A DNA stretch of 26,164 bases from Lentisphaeria bacterium UBA1829 (GCA_002338895.1 DDJH01000035.1:224-26387), one strand, 5' to 3'. Counted from the stretch's first letter, positions 15,196 through 22,658 are shown. The notes: generated from the letters alone by a model not told the origin. Made by a program: numbers and translations.

Positions 15196-15223
15196 AAGAT
15201 ACACCCGCTTTGAATTTTTTCAA
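15196..15223 (-). promoter_or_regulatory. Promoter candidate for the NYN-mla operon
   Basis: On the minus strand, TTGAAA (15223-15218), a 16-base spacer and TATCTT (15201-15196). It would give a 5' leader of roughly 115 bases before the NYN start codon. Confidence 0.5.
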
Positions 15224-15316
15224 TCCCCTCTTTCAAAATATTCGTACTGAAGAAGATAGGAAACTCGCGGAATCGCTCCCGCATTCGGCTTTTTCCGGAA
15301 TATTTTCCCCCGGCGA

Positions 15317-15344
15317 TTGATTTTCCCGATTTCCGGGATATTAT
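15317..15344 (+). promoter_or_regulatory. Promoter candidate for the membrane protein gene
   Basis: TTGATT (15317-15322), 16-base spacer, TATTAT (15339-15344), 37 bp before the start codon. The ribosome site TTGGAG lies about nine bases before the ATG. Confidence 0.55.
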
Positions 15345-15381
15345 GATGAACAGAAAATTCTAAAAAATTGGAGAATGCCAA

Positions 15382-16287
15382 ATGCTGTTTTTCCTTCTTC
15401 TTCTGGGATGTGTCACCGTTCTGCTCTGGGGAGTTCCGCAATACCGGAGGTCCAGAAACCGGAATCTGATCGCGCTGCGGGCTTCGGGGACCGGATGTCT
15501 TTCACTGGTTCTGCTTCTGGTTGTCGGGTTTCTGCTTCTGCTGATTCTCCGTCTTCCTCTCTCCATCCTGCCGCTGTTTCTGATCGCATTCTGCACGCTG
15601 CCGCTGATCGCCGGAGTGTTCGCCGCGTTTCTGGCCGTGAAAATTTCCCGGCGGGTCGGACTGGAAGGGCCGCCGCCGTCGGTGCGCGCCATCCTCTGCT
15701 ACTTCCTGCTCGGACTGGTCGGTGTGACGATCTGGGTCGGCGGAAGATGTCTGGAGATGAGACGTGTGAAGGAGACCTGGGCCGTGGAGTATGCCGTGCC
15801 GATGGCGGGTATCCGGAAAATCGCGGTCTGCCAGCGCCTGTTGAATCCGGTTTTTGAACGGTATGAGGGAACGCTGAAGGTCGTCGGAGCGGATGGTTCA
15901 ACACGGACTCTCGCATTTCCCCCGGACCGCATGGACGGCCGCCGGGTTGTCAATCTGTACGGTCTGACGAAAGTTCCGGATCTGCAGCAGCCTCTGTTCC
16001 TCTTTGCCGACGGCGTTTCCGCCTATCTGGCGGATCCGGTCGCCATGCGGATTTTGCCGGTCGAACGGAACGGAAAAGTCCTGCGAATCGGCGGAAAGGA
16101 GATCCCGGCCGGAGAGTTCTTCCGTCAGGCGGAGTATCTCGGCGTGTTCCGCGGTGCGGAGTTCCGGGACTCGACCCGCGCGCCCGAACTGCCGCTGCGC
16201 GGAATGTATGGAGAAGAAAAAAGAACGCCGGACCCGAATCCGGATCCGGCGCTTTCCCTTCCGACAAAGAATTCCCCCGGGAAATGA
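15382..16287 (+). CDS. Membrane protein of unknown function
   Basis: I do not recognise this 301-residue protein. It has four hydrophobic segments: about 1-18, 39-58, 60-88 and 104-122. After them comes a soluble domain (about 130-275) with several beta-like stretches (GIRKIAVCQRLLNPVFERYEGTLKVVGADGSTRTLAFPPD) and no known catalytic motif. The last 25 residues are a Pro/Asp-rich low-complexity tail encoded by DNA that also forms the terminator of the convergent gene. A promoter and ribosome site precede it. It stands alone between a divergent operon and a convergent gene, so context gives no function. Confidence 0.75.
   Translation: MLFFLLLLGCVTVLLWGVPQYRRSRNRNLIALRASGTGCLSLVLLLVVGFLLLLILRLPLSILPLFLIAFCTLPLIAGVFAAFLAVKISRRVGLEGPPPSVRAILCYFLLGLVGVTIWVGGRCLEMRRVKETWAVEYAVPMAGIRKIAVCQRLLNPVFERYEGTLKVVGADGSTRTLAFPPDRMDGRRVVNLYGLTKVPDLQQPLFLFADGVSAYLADPVAMRILPVERNGKVLRIGGKEIPAGEFFRQAEYLGVFRGAEFRDSTRAPELPLRGMYGEEKRTPDPNPDPALSLPTKNSPGK
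16217..16251 (-). terminator. Rho-independent terminator of the acetyl esterase gene, inside the opposing gene
   Basis: On the minus strand a 7-bp stem (16251-16245 with 16232-16226, CGCCGGA/TCCGGCG) with a 12-base loop is followed by TTC and six T (16222-16217). It begins about 35 bp past the esterase stop. It lies entirely within the last codons of the convergent membrane-protein gene. Confidence 0.6.
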
Positions 16288-17670
16288 TCACTTCTTCGGG
16301 GCGGCATTGCGGAGAATTTCTCCGCAGCGTTTGTTCATCAGATTGCCGGGCGCATTATGACCGGCGGTCGGCGTAGTCTGAATCTGCTTGCGGATCGTTT
16401 TCGGCAGGTTGTTGTACGCCGCGTAGACGGAGGTCGGCGGGCAGACAAAATCCACAAATCCGGTGCTGAACCACGTTTCGCAGCGGATGCGTTTGGCAAA
16501 GTAGACGTTGTCAAAATACTTGCCCGTTTCAATGACCATCCGATCCGGTCCGGAGGGATTCTTCCGGTTGACGAGCTGGGGCCATCCGGGACGGCGTCCC
16601 GCAAGGCGTCCTGCATGATCCCCCAGTGCCGGAACTCCCGCGGCGCAGAGCGTGACCTGAGGATCCAGCGCCGCCGCGACAATCGACTGGCCGCCGCCCT
16701 GACTTCCTCCCCGGACAATCAGCGTTTTCCCATCCCATTCCGGCAGGCTCTTCACATAGTCCAGAGCGCGCATCACGCGAAGATACATGCCTTTGAAATA
16801 GAATTCATCCCGGTTGTTCTTGTTCTGATGGCGGTAGTTTTTCAGTTCCCCTTTGTTCAGCTCCAGATAGAACTCCTTCGGTTTTCCGTTCTCGATGCCG
16901 TGCGCGTTGACGTCGAAGCTGATTGCCCGGAGTCCATTCCCGAAGCGGGCATTTGCGCTGCGGACCCCCGCTCCATGGAAGGTCACTTCCGCCGGAAGCG
17001 ATCCTTTCCTGGCGTTGGCCGGCATGCACAGATAGCCGGAAACCGGTTTCGGACCCGCACACTGGACTTTCACATCATAGCCGACGACTTTGCCTTTGAA
17101 GCGTTCCGGAACCGGAATCTCCTTGCGTTCAGCCTGGATCGGAACCCGGTTCAGAGCCTCCCGCTGACGCTGCCAGAAGGCGTCGAAATCCGCCGGCTCG
17201 GGAGCCGATTCCCGGATTCCGAGCGGATCGACCATCGCTCCGATTTCCCCGCGAAGGAATTCTCTGGGTTTTTTCGGATTCCTGACTCGTTTTCCGTCTT
17301 CCCCGAGCATGTAGGCCTCGATGCTGACCCAGCCGGGTTTGTCGAGTTTCGTCTCGGCGACAATCGGTTTCCCGGAGTCCACGATGGTTGTTTTTCCCCA
17401 GTCGCCGTTTTGGGAAAGGCGGTATTGAACCCGGATTCCCGGAACCGGTTTCCCGTCTTTCAGGAGTTGTACGGTGAAGAGAATCTTCTCGCCGCGTTTG
17501 TAGATCGCGTCCGGCCGGTTGGTCTGGACGGAGAAGGTGTAGGATGCCGCCGATTCCGATTCGGTTGTTTTCGCTTTGCCGTCTTCCGCGGAAAAGACAG
17601 GGATTCCCATGCCTGTTCCGGTGAGCAGAAGAGCGGAAAGTGTCAGTGTGGCGATGGATGAAAAACGCAT
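16288..17670 (-). CDS. Secreted acetyl xylan esterase-like (AXE1/cephalosporin-C deacetylase) hydrolase
   Basis: The 460-residue protein has a Sec signal peptide (hydrophobic 6-22, likely cut after VFSA at 28), an N-terminal beta domain (about 43-140, SYTFSVQTNRPDAIYKRGEKILFTVQLL) and an alpha/beta-hydrolase of the AXE1 family. The triad is visible: Ser323 in RGGSQGGGQS, Asp407 in STGFVDFVCPPTSVY and His438 in TPTAGHNAPG. The Y-hydrophobic-D-x-x-CPP layout is typical of enzymes removing acetyl groups from xylan and xylo-oligosaccharides. Family members are hexamers. It is expected in the periplasm. AAGGA lies ahead of the ATG. Together with the sialate esterase at 22707 it points to degradation of acetylated glycans. 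Confidence 0.9.
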   Translation of the reverse strand: MRFSSIATLTLSALLLTGTGMGIPVFSAEDGKAKTTESESAASYTFSVQTNRPDAIYKRGEKILFTVQLLKDGKPVPGIRVQYRLSQNGDWGKTTIVDSGKPIVAETKLDKPGWVSIEAYMLGEDGKRVRNPKKPREFLRGEIGAMVDPLGIRESAPEPADFDAFWQRQREALNRVPIQAERKEIPVPERFKGKVVGYDVKVQCAGPKPVSGYLCMPANARKGSLPAEVTFHGAGVRSANARFGNGLRAISFDVNAHGIENGKPKEFYLELNKGELKNYRHQNKNNRDEFYFKGMYLRVMRALDYVKSLPEWDGKTLIVRGGSQGGGQSIVAAALDPQVTLCAAGVPALGDHAGRLAGRRPGWPQLVNRKNPSGPDRMVIETGKYFDNVYFAKRIRCETWFSTGFVDFVCPPTSVYAAYNNLPKTIRKQIQTTPTAGHNAPGNLMNKRCGEILRNAAPKK

Positions 17671-17706
17671 TTTCTGTTCCTTTCTGATTCCGTATGGAAA
17701 GCCTTG

Positions 17707-17731
17707 TTAAGAAAACTCTTTAAGAAAACTC
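17707..17731. repeat. Tandem 13-bp direct repeat (TTAAGAAAACTCT)
   Basis: Two adjacent copies of a 13-base unit (second copy exact over 12 bases) lie in the 5' leader of the acetyl esterase, between its promoter and ribosome site. They may be a slippage product or a regulator or RNA-binding site. Confidence 0.6.
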
Positions 17732-17737
17732 TTTTTC

Positions 17738-17884
17738 ATGATAGTGTATTCCGTTTCCCCGCTTTTTCAAATCGCGGGAGGAGAAAGTGCGGGAAAAGAT
17801 TGCAAAAAAGGAAAACGATGCTACATTCCCGAAGTGTTGGATCGGCTGAAGGATACCGGAATGATCGTGTTTGGAGAGAAGTGA
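17738..17884 (+). CDS. Possible small ORF (48 aa) overlapping the methyltransferase start
   Basis: The frame ATG 17738 to TGA 17882-17884 encodes 48 residues ending YIPEVLDRLKDTGMIVFGEK. Its stop overlaps the methyltransferase ATG as TGATG, a common coupling signal, and the last 20 codons look more gene-like than the upstream extension of the methyltransferase frame. Against it, no good ribosome site precedes the ATG. It could also be the decayed remnant of a longer gene, or chance. Confidence 0.2.
   Translation: MIVYSVSPLFQIAGGESAGKDCKKGKRCYIPEVLDRLKDTGMIVFGEK
17743..17770 (-). promoter_or_regulatory. Promoter candidate for the acetyl esterase gene
   Basis: On the minus strand, TTGAAA (17770-17765), a 16-base spacer and TACACT (17748-17743), about 70 bp before the esterase start codon; the tandem 13-bp repeat falls in the leader. 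Confidence 0.45.
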
Positions 17885-18864
17885 TGGCTGCCCAGAAATC
17901 CGAACGCAACCGGACGCTCTCTCTTTCCGGAGAGGAAAGAGTCCGGCTGCAGAGTCTGCTGCGTTCCCCGCGTTCCCCGCTCTCCGCGGAGGAGATCGTC
18001 AACCGGGTGTTCGCCGGGGATCTGTTCGAGATTGCTCCGTTTCTGCCGGAGCGCTCGGCGGATCTGCTGATTCTGGATCCGCCTTATAATCTGGCAAAAA
18101 ATTTCAACGGACTGAAGTTCGCCCGGATGGAGGATGGTGCGTATCAGGAGTATATTGAACGCTGTCTGAAGATTCTGCTCCGGGTGCTGAAGCCGGAGGC
18201 GTCGGTGTATCTCTGCGGCGACTGGCGGTGCTCCGCAGCGCTCTATGCGGCCGCCGGAAAATTTCTGACGGTCCGGAACCGCATCTCCTGGCAGAGGGAA
18301 AAAGGACGCGGATCCCTGCGGAACTGGAAGAACTGCACGGAGGACATCTGGTTCGCCACGGTCGGAAAGGAGTATTACTTCGATCCGGAGGCGGTGAAGG
18401 TCCGCCGGAAAGTGATCGCCCCCTATAAACAGGGCGGAGTTCCCCGGGACTGGGAAGAGACCGAGGAGGGGAATTTCCGCATGACCTGCGCCTCCAATTT
18501 CTGGGACGACATCACCATCCCGTTCTGGTCGATGCCGGAGAATACGGGGCATCCGACCCAGAAACCGGAAAAACTGATTGCCAAGCTGATCCTGGCTTCC
18601 TGCCCGGAAGGAGGACTGGTGCTGGATCCGTTTCTCGGATCCGGGACCAGTGCGGTGGTCGCCGCAAAGCTCGGACGTTCCTACTGCGGAATCGAACTTA
18701 ACGACGAATACTGCTGCTGGGCTCTGAAACGTCTGGAAACGGCCCGGGAGCTCCCCCGGATCCAGGGATATGCCGACGGCGTCTTCTGGGAACGCAACTC
18801 CGATCCGGAACGCCGCCGGATCCGGAAGAATCTCCGCTCTCGGAAAAAAAACGCCGACGCCTGA
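17884..18864 (+). CDS. Beta-class DNA methyltransferase (N6-adenine or N4-cytosine), orphan
   Basis: The 326-residue enzyme has the catalytic DPPYNL (65-70) before the SAM-binding LDPFLGSGTSAVVAAKLGRSYCGIEL (247-272), the motif order IV to I of beta-class methyltransferases, plus GHPTQKPEKLIAKLI (222-236). DPPY favours adenine N6 methylation but SPPY/DPPY is not a strict rule. The target-recognition part would be about 110-215. No restriction endonuclease or specificity gene is adjacent, so it is an orphan (regulatory, cell-cycle or phage-derived). Start at 17884 is chosen for GGAGAG eight bases upstream; an in-frame ATG at 17818 also has AAGGA in front and would add 22 residues without family similarity that I can see. 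Confidence 0.88.
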   Translation: MAAQKSERNRTLSLSGEERVRLQSLLRSPRSPLSAEEIVNRVFAGDLFEIAPFLPERSADLLILDPPYNLAKNFNGLKFARMEDGAYQEYIERCLKILLRVLKPEASVYLCGDWRCSAALYAAAGKFLTVRNRISWQREKGRGSLRNWKNCTEDIWFATVGKEYYFDPEAVKVRRKVIAPYKQGGVPRDWEETEEGNFRMTCASNFWDDITIPFWSMPENTGHPTQKPEKLIAKLILASCPEGGLVLDPFLGSGTSAVVAAKLGRSYCGIELNDEYCCWALKRLETARELPRIQGYADGVFWERNSDPERRRIRKNLRSRKKNADA

Positions 18865-18892
18865 ACTCTCCGTTTTCCTCAAAGACGGAATT

Positions 18893-18920
18893 TTGCATTT
18901 TCCCGTTTCAATGATATATT
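18893..18920 (+). promoter_or_regulatory. Promoter of the two-component system
   Basis: TTGCAT (18893-18898), 16-base spacer, TATATT (18915-18920), about 45 bp before the response-regulator start codon. The -10 overlaps a palindrome. Confidence 0.6.
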
Positions 18921-18924
18921 GAAA
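18906..18924. promoter_or_regulatory. Inverted repeat TTTCAAT-GATAT-ATTGAAA over the -10 box, candidate autoregulatory operator
   Basis: Perfect 7-base arms around five bases, spanning the -10 element of the promoter driving an OmpR-type regulator. OmpR-family regulators bind as dimers to repeats (for example the CusR box) and often control their own genes. The link is inferred; it could instead be a repressor site for another protein. Confidence 0.45.
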
Positions 18925-18965
18925 GAAGGAAAAGAGAGAAGCACAACCAGGGAGGATCTCCGCCG

Positions 18966-19634
18966 ATGAATATTATCATTATTGAGGACGATGCGAAAAC
19001 GGCTTCCTTTGTCTCGAAAGGACTGCAGCAGGCCGGATTCAACACCGTCGTGGCTCCGGATGGAAAGGACGGTTTGTTTAAAATGCAGACCGGAGAGTTC
19101 GACGTCGCCATCATCGACATCATGCTGCCCGGAATGGACGGCTTCACGGTGATCCAGAAACTGCGGGAAGCGAAAATCACCACGCCGGTGATCGTGCTCA
19201 GCGCCAAAAATTCCGTGGAGGACAAGGTGCGCGGCCTTCAGGCGGGGGGCGACGATTATCTGGCCAAACCGTTCTCGTTCACCGAGCTGCTCGCCCGGAT
19301 CCAGGCGCTGCTGCGCCGCGCGTCCAGCCAGGTCGAACCGACGACGCTGACCGTGGCGGATCTGACCATCGACCTGCTCAGCCACAAGGTGCATCGCGCC
19401 GGACAGAGAATCGATATTCAGCCGCAGGAGTATATGCTTCTGGAGTATCTGATGCGCAATGCCGGAAGAATTGTCTCCAAGACCATGATTATCGAACATG
19501 TCTGGGAGTACAATTTCGACCCCCAGACCAATATCGTGGAAACTCGGATGTGCCGCCTGCGGGAGAAAATCGACAAGCCCTTCGAGAGGAAACTGATTCA
19601 CACCGTACGCGGATTCGGTTATGTCATGGAATAG
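18966..19634 (+). CDS. OmpR/CusR-type response regulator
   Basis: The 222-residue two-domain regulator has a receiver domain (1-118) with acidic pair EDD (7-9), phosphoacceptor Asp51 (AIIDIMLPGMDGF), Ser79 and Lys101 (LAKPFSF). A winged-helix DNA-binding domain (about 127-222) follows, with LTVADLTIDLLSHKVHRAGQRIDIQPQEYMLLEYLMRNAGRIVSKTMIIEHVW and the C-terminal TVRGFGYVME. The CusR/CopR-like spacing suggests sensing of metals or envelope stress, but the signal is not identifiable. The ribosome site GGGAGGA lies eleven bases before the ATG. The kinase gene starts inside its last codons, so the pair is co-translated. Confidence 0.95.
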   Translation: MNIIIIEDDAKTASFVSKGLQQAGFNTVVAPDGKDGLFKMQTGEFDVAIIDIMLPGMDGFTVIQKLREAKITTPVIVLSAKNSVEDKVRGLQAGGDDYLAKPFSFTELLARIQALLRRASSQVEPTTLTVADLTIDLLSHKVHRAGQRIDIQPQEYMLLEYLMRNAGRIVSKTMIIEHVWEYNFDPQTNIVETRMCRLREKIDKPFERKLIHTVRGFGYVME

Positions 19635-21240
19635 AAAAGGTTTTTTCGGAACGGTCAAATTCCGGGTGGCGCTCTGGTATGCGGTTCTGTTCATCCTGTC
19701 GTCGCTGGTCTGCTTCCTGCTGACCTTCGCGTATCAGAAGCGCAATCTCGACGCCCGGATGGATCGCATCCTGCGCAACTGGGCCGATACCATCCGCATG
19801 GAGTATCTCGCGGGCGGACGGGCAAAACGACTCGGGCGCGAGATCCCGCTGATGCGGATCCCGGTCTCCCATCTGGATGCCTATTACGAGAAGTTCCCGG
19901 GGCTGCGTCCGCTGATCGCGTTTGAAAACCCCTCTCTCGGGCAGGTGCACTACAATCTGATCGGCGCATCGGGCGGCGATCTGTTTCTGCTGCGCTACGA
20001 CGGGAAAAATCTCTACTCCCAGCAGATCAACAAGGAGAGCAATTTCGCGGTGGTGAAAAAGACCATCGTGGAACGGGTGCTGTACAGCGGAAGTCAGAAT
20101 GTGTTCTACTCCGTCCTGGCGGCGGATGGAGAGACGATTGCGGAATCGTCGAACATTGATCTCTTCCGGCCGGCTCTCGGCCGGTTGCGCGGCGAGGAAC
20201 GGTATGTCAATTTGAACACCCCGGCAGGCGCCTTCCGCGTGATCACCGAGACTCTGTACGACGGAACAACGGTCCGGATCGGTTACACCCTGCGTCAGAC
20301 CCGGGAGAATCTGGAGGAGTTCGCTCTGCTCTTCTGGGTGGTCACCGCGATTATCCTGCTGCCCGGCATGATCTGCGGATGGCTGATCGCCCGGGGATTC
20401 GTCAGCGGAATCCGGCGGGTCAGCGATGCCGCGGCCCGGATCGCGGAAGGGGACTTCTCGCAGCGTGTCGAACAGAAGAACGACGGAGCCGAAATCGACG
20501 ACCTGGTCTCCGTCTTCAACGCCATGACCGCCAATACCGAACATCTGCTGACCGAACTGCAGGATGTGACCGACAATGTCGCCCATGATCTCCGCACTCC
20601 CCTGACCCGCATCCGCACCATTGCGGAAATCACCATCAGCGGTCCGCAGGACCTTGCCAGTTACCGCGAGGCCATCATCGACATCGCCGAGGACAGCTCC
20701 GGCATGATCGCCATGATCAACTCCATGCTCGAGATCACTCGGATCGAAAACAATTTCGAAGCGCTGAAAACCTCCACATTCTCTCTCAGCGCCCAGCTCC
20801 GGCAGGCCTATGAGATCTTCTCCATGCAGGCGGAAGAGAAAAATCTTGAGTTCACTCTCTCGCTCCCCGACCACGATGTGATGATCGATGCGGACAAACT
20901 CAAACTGCAGCGCGTGATCTCGAATCTGCTGGACAACGCGGTGAAATTCACGCCGGAAAACGGCCGGGTCGCCCTCTCCCTGACCGAGGAGCCCGATGCG
21001 CTCATCATGCGCGTCGCCGACTCCGGTGTCGGAATCTCCGACGCCGACAAAAAACACATCTTCGAACGTTTCTTCCGCGCGGACGAGAGTCGGACCAAGC
21101 CTGGAAACGGTCTGGGTCTTTCCATGGTTCATGCCATTGTCCTTGCGCACGGCGCGTCGATCGAGGTCTCCGATACCGAGGGCGGCGGGACCACCTTCAC
21201 GATCCGTTTCCGCCGATCCCTCTCCGCCGCCACTTCCTGA
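19621..21240 (+). CDS. Sensor histidine kinase, partner of the upstream response regulator
   Basis: The 539-residue membrane kinase has helix one at about 17-37, a large periplasmic sensor region (about 40-233, with no motif I know), helix two at about 234-256, HAMP (about 255-310), HisKA with NVAHDLRTPLTRIR (319-332, His322) and HATPase_c with N-box NLLDNAVKF (435-443), G1 DSGVGI (467-472), F-box FERFFR and G2 GNGLGL (495-500). The sequence AHDLRTPL in place of SHELRTPL is common in CusS/heavy-metal-type kinases. It overlaps the regulator gene by 14 bp. The sensor region, nearly 200 residues, is longer than the family's minimum and may bind a specific ligand. Confidence 0.95.
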   Translation: MSWNRKGFFGTVKFRVALWYAVLFILSSLVCFLLTFAYQKRNLDARMDRILRNWADTIRMEYLAGGRAKRLGREIPLMRIPVSHLDAYYEKFPGLRPLIAFENPSLGQVHYNLIGASGGDLFLLRYDGKNLYSQQINKESNFAVVKKTIVERVLYSGSQNVFYSVLAADGETIAESSNIDLFRPALGRLRGEERYVNLNTPAGAFRVITETLYDGTTVRIGYTLRQTRENLEEFALLFWVVTAIILLPGMICGWLIARGFVSGIRRVSDAAARIAEGDFSQRVEQKNDGAEIDDLVSVFNAMTANTEHLLTELQDVTDNVAHDLRTPLTRIRTIAEITISGPQDLASYREAIIDIAEDSSGMIAMINSMLEITRIENNFEALKTSTFSLSAQLRQAYEIFSMQAEEKNLEFTLSLPDHDVMIDADKLKLQRVISNLLDNAVKFTPENGRVALSLTEEPDALIMRVADSGVGISDADKKHIFERFFRADESRTKPGNGLGLSMVHAIVLAHGASIEVSDTEGGGTTFTIRFRRSLSAATS

Positions 21241-21274
21241 CCGTCGGCGGAGAGTGTCCCTCCTCCGGCCCTGT

Positions 21275-22534
21275 TTATTTGCGCGTCAGGATCGCAATCA
21301 CCTGCTTCTGAAGATTCCTGTGGCGCCCCTCCGGAAGATTGAAGCGTTCGCAAACCTTCTTTAAAAGCGTGACCGCGTGTTCCGCCGGCGCGCTGGAAAG
21401 ATCCGCCGCCGACCGCTCCAGTTTCAGGCTGATTTCCGGAATCCGGCAGATGAATTCAAAATCATCTCCGCCTCCTCCGGGTATATCCGTCAGCTGCGCA
21501 TTTTCAACCCCGCGGATGGAGAGCTGGAAGGTCATCAGTTCAGTGGAGTACCCCATGAAATCATACAGCTGCGCCGTGAATTTGACCGCCTCCGAAAAGA
21601 ATTTCACCAGGAACGGATAGGAGATCCCTTCCCGGAACGGAAAGAGCCCCGCATAGTAGAACAGCCCCGACTGATAGAGCTGCCACAGCCTCTGCCGGTC
21701 CGAGGAGAAGTGGCGGAGGGAGACATTGGTGAAATAGGCGTTCCGGATCTCCTCCGGCTGCATGAACACCGCATCCGGGAAAAGAATAAACGCCTCCTGA
21801 AGATGGGTCCGCAGCTCCGAAAGACTGAACTTCTCCGCCACATAGTGCTGCGGGGTCACCGTGAACGCCAGATGAAAACTCCGGCCGGACGGATTGACTC
21901 TGCGTTTGCGGAAAAACTCCTTGGAGTGCCCGATCTCCTCCTGAAAATGCGACTGCTGCTGATGCTCGTTCTGGAACGTATGATCCTCATACAGAATTCC
22001 GCGGATCATCCGGCCGAGCATCTCCCGCTGGGTTCGGAGGGTCCGCTGGATCAGGGCGTGGATCTCGCTGGAGCGGTATGCCGGGCGGCTGGAGGCGTCC
22101 TGCGTGCGGATGTAAAAGGTCCCGAGCGAAAGCTCGTTCTCGCACGAGGAGGTGCAGACATGCGGAAGATTCCGGAAGCGCCGGATCACAAACACCACAT
22201 AGCGTTTGCCGTCCACCACCGGCCGTTCCAGCGTGAAGTCCACCGCCGGATCGGCGAAGCGGTTGATGAAGTTGCCGACGTCGGTCGGGTCGAACGAGTG
22301 CGCCTCCTCCTCCGTCAGCCCGGTGAAGAGGGCCGGCTGCCCCGATGCGTCCTCTCCCACGCCGACCACCACATAGCCCCCCTTGGTGTTGGCCATCGCG
22401 ATGCAGTGCCGGACAAATTTCGCCTTCCCCGCCCGCGAGAGATTCTTCCAGTTCTGCGCCGCCTTGTAATCCAGTTCATCGGATTCGATTCCCCGGCAGA
22501 TGATGGATCTCCAGTCCGTATCGTTTGTTCCCAT
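21275..22534 (-). CDS. AlbA_2/Schlafen AAA_4-domain protein
   Basis: The 419-residue protein begins with an AlbA_2 (formerly AAA_4, Schlafen-like) domain: GIESDELDYKAAQNW (15-29, the E-x-x-x-x-D-x-K pattern), then FVRHCIAMANTKGGYVVVGVGED (40-62), the hallmark A-x-A-N-T-x-G-G. The remaining 250 residues (180-419) have no motif I recognise; they contain charged helices (EHQQQSHFQEEIGHSKEFFRKRR) and mixed strands. AlbA_2 proteins are linked to nucleic-acid binding or cleavage and to transcription control; some act in phage defence. Here no second defence gene is adjacent. Start is supported by GGAGGAG. It has its own promoter with a perfect TATAAT. Confidence 0.85.
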   Translation of the reverse strand: MGTNDTDWRSIICRGIESDELDYKAAQNWKNLSRAGKAKFVRHCIAMANTKGGYVVVGVGEDASGQPALFTGLTEEEAHSFDPTDVGNFINRFADPAVDFTLERPVVDGKRYVVFVIRRFRNLPHVCTSSCENELSLGTFYIRTQDASSRPAYRSSEIHALIQRTLRTQREMLGRMIRGILYEDHTFQNEHQQQSHFQEEIGHSKEFFRKRRVNPSGRSFHLAFTVTPQHYVAEKFSLSELRTHLQEAFILFPDAVFMQPEEIRNAYFTNVSLRHFSSDRQRLWQLYQSGLFYYAGLFPFREGISYPFLVKFFSEAVKFTAQLYDFMGYSTELMTFQLSIRGVENAQLTDIPGGGGDDFEFICRIPEISLKLERSAADLSSAPAEHAVTLLKKVCERFNLPEGRHRNLQKQVIAILTRK

Positions 22535-22560
22535 GTCTCCTCCGGTTTTCCAAACGAGGT

Positions 22561-22566
22561 ATTATA
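22561..22566 (-). promoter_or_regulatory. -10 box TATAAT for the AlbA_2 gene
   Basis: A perfect TATAAT on the minus strand, 27 bp before the start codon. The 17-base-spaced -35 (TGGATT) is poor, so an activator may be needed. Confidence 0.5.
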
Positions 22567-22629
22567 CAGGTTCTTTTTCCGGAAATCCAGAGCAGGGGTG
22601 GAAAAAGTTTTTTATTTTTCCTGAAAAAA

Positions 22630-22658
22630 TTGTTTTTCCTCCCGGTGGAGCGTATATT
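22630..22658 (+). promoter_or_regulatory. Promoter for the sialate O-acetylesterase gene
   Basis: TTGTTT (22630-22635), 17-base spacer, TATATT (22653-22658), 48 bp before the ATG; GGAAGGA precedes the start codon by about nine bases. Confidence 0.6.

Larger units (their letters stand above)
15077..15381. other. 305-bp divergent intergenic region
   Basis: AT-rich gap between the divergently transcribed NYN-cold-shock gene and the membrane-protein gene. It holds one promoter candidate in each direction, entered separately, and a T-rich untranslated leader of about 115 bp ahead of the NYN gene. A short minus-strand frame from 15441 to 15220 crosses the plus-strand promoter and looks non-coding. 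No structured RNA was recognised. Confidence 0.6.

Noticed and set aside
15220..15441. 73-codon minus-strand frame in the divergent gap
   Set aside because: Crosses the likely promoter and start of the membrane-protein gene, with no ribosome site and no gene-like composition.
18875..18900. Terminator for the methyltransferase (TCCGT...ACGGA)
   Set aside because: A 5-bp stem with a large loop and a short T-run; not convincing.
21241..21274. Possible hairpin between the kinase and the AlbA_2 gene
   Set aside because: Only about 5 bp of stem (CGGAG/CTCCG) with no proper T-run; too weak to call a terminator.
17884..22534. Defence island made of methyltransferase plus AlbA_2 protein
   Set aside because: The two genes are separated by a two-component system, lie on opposite strands, and no nuclease, helicase or restriction subunit is present between or beside them.
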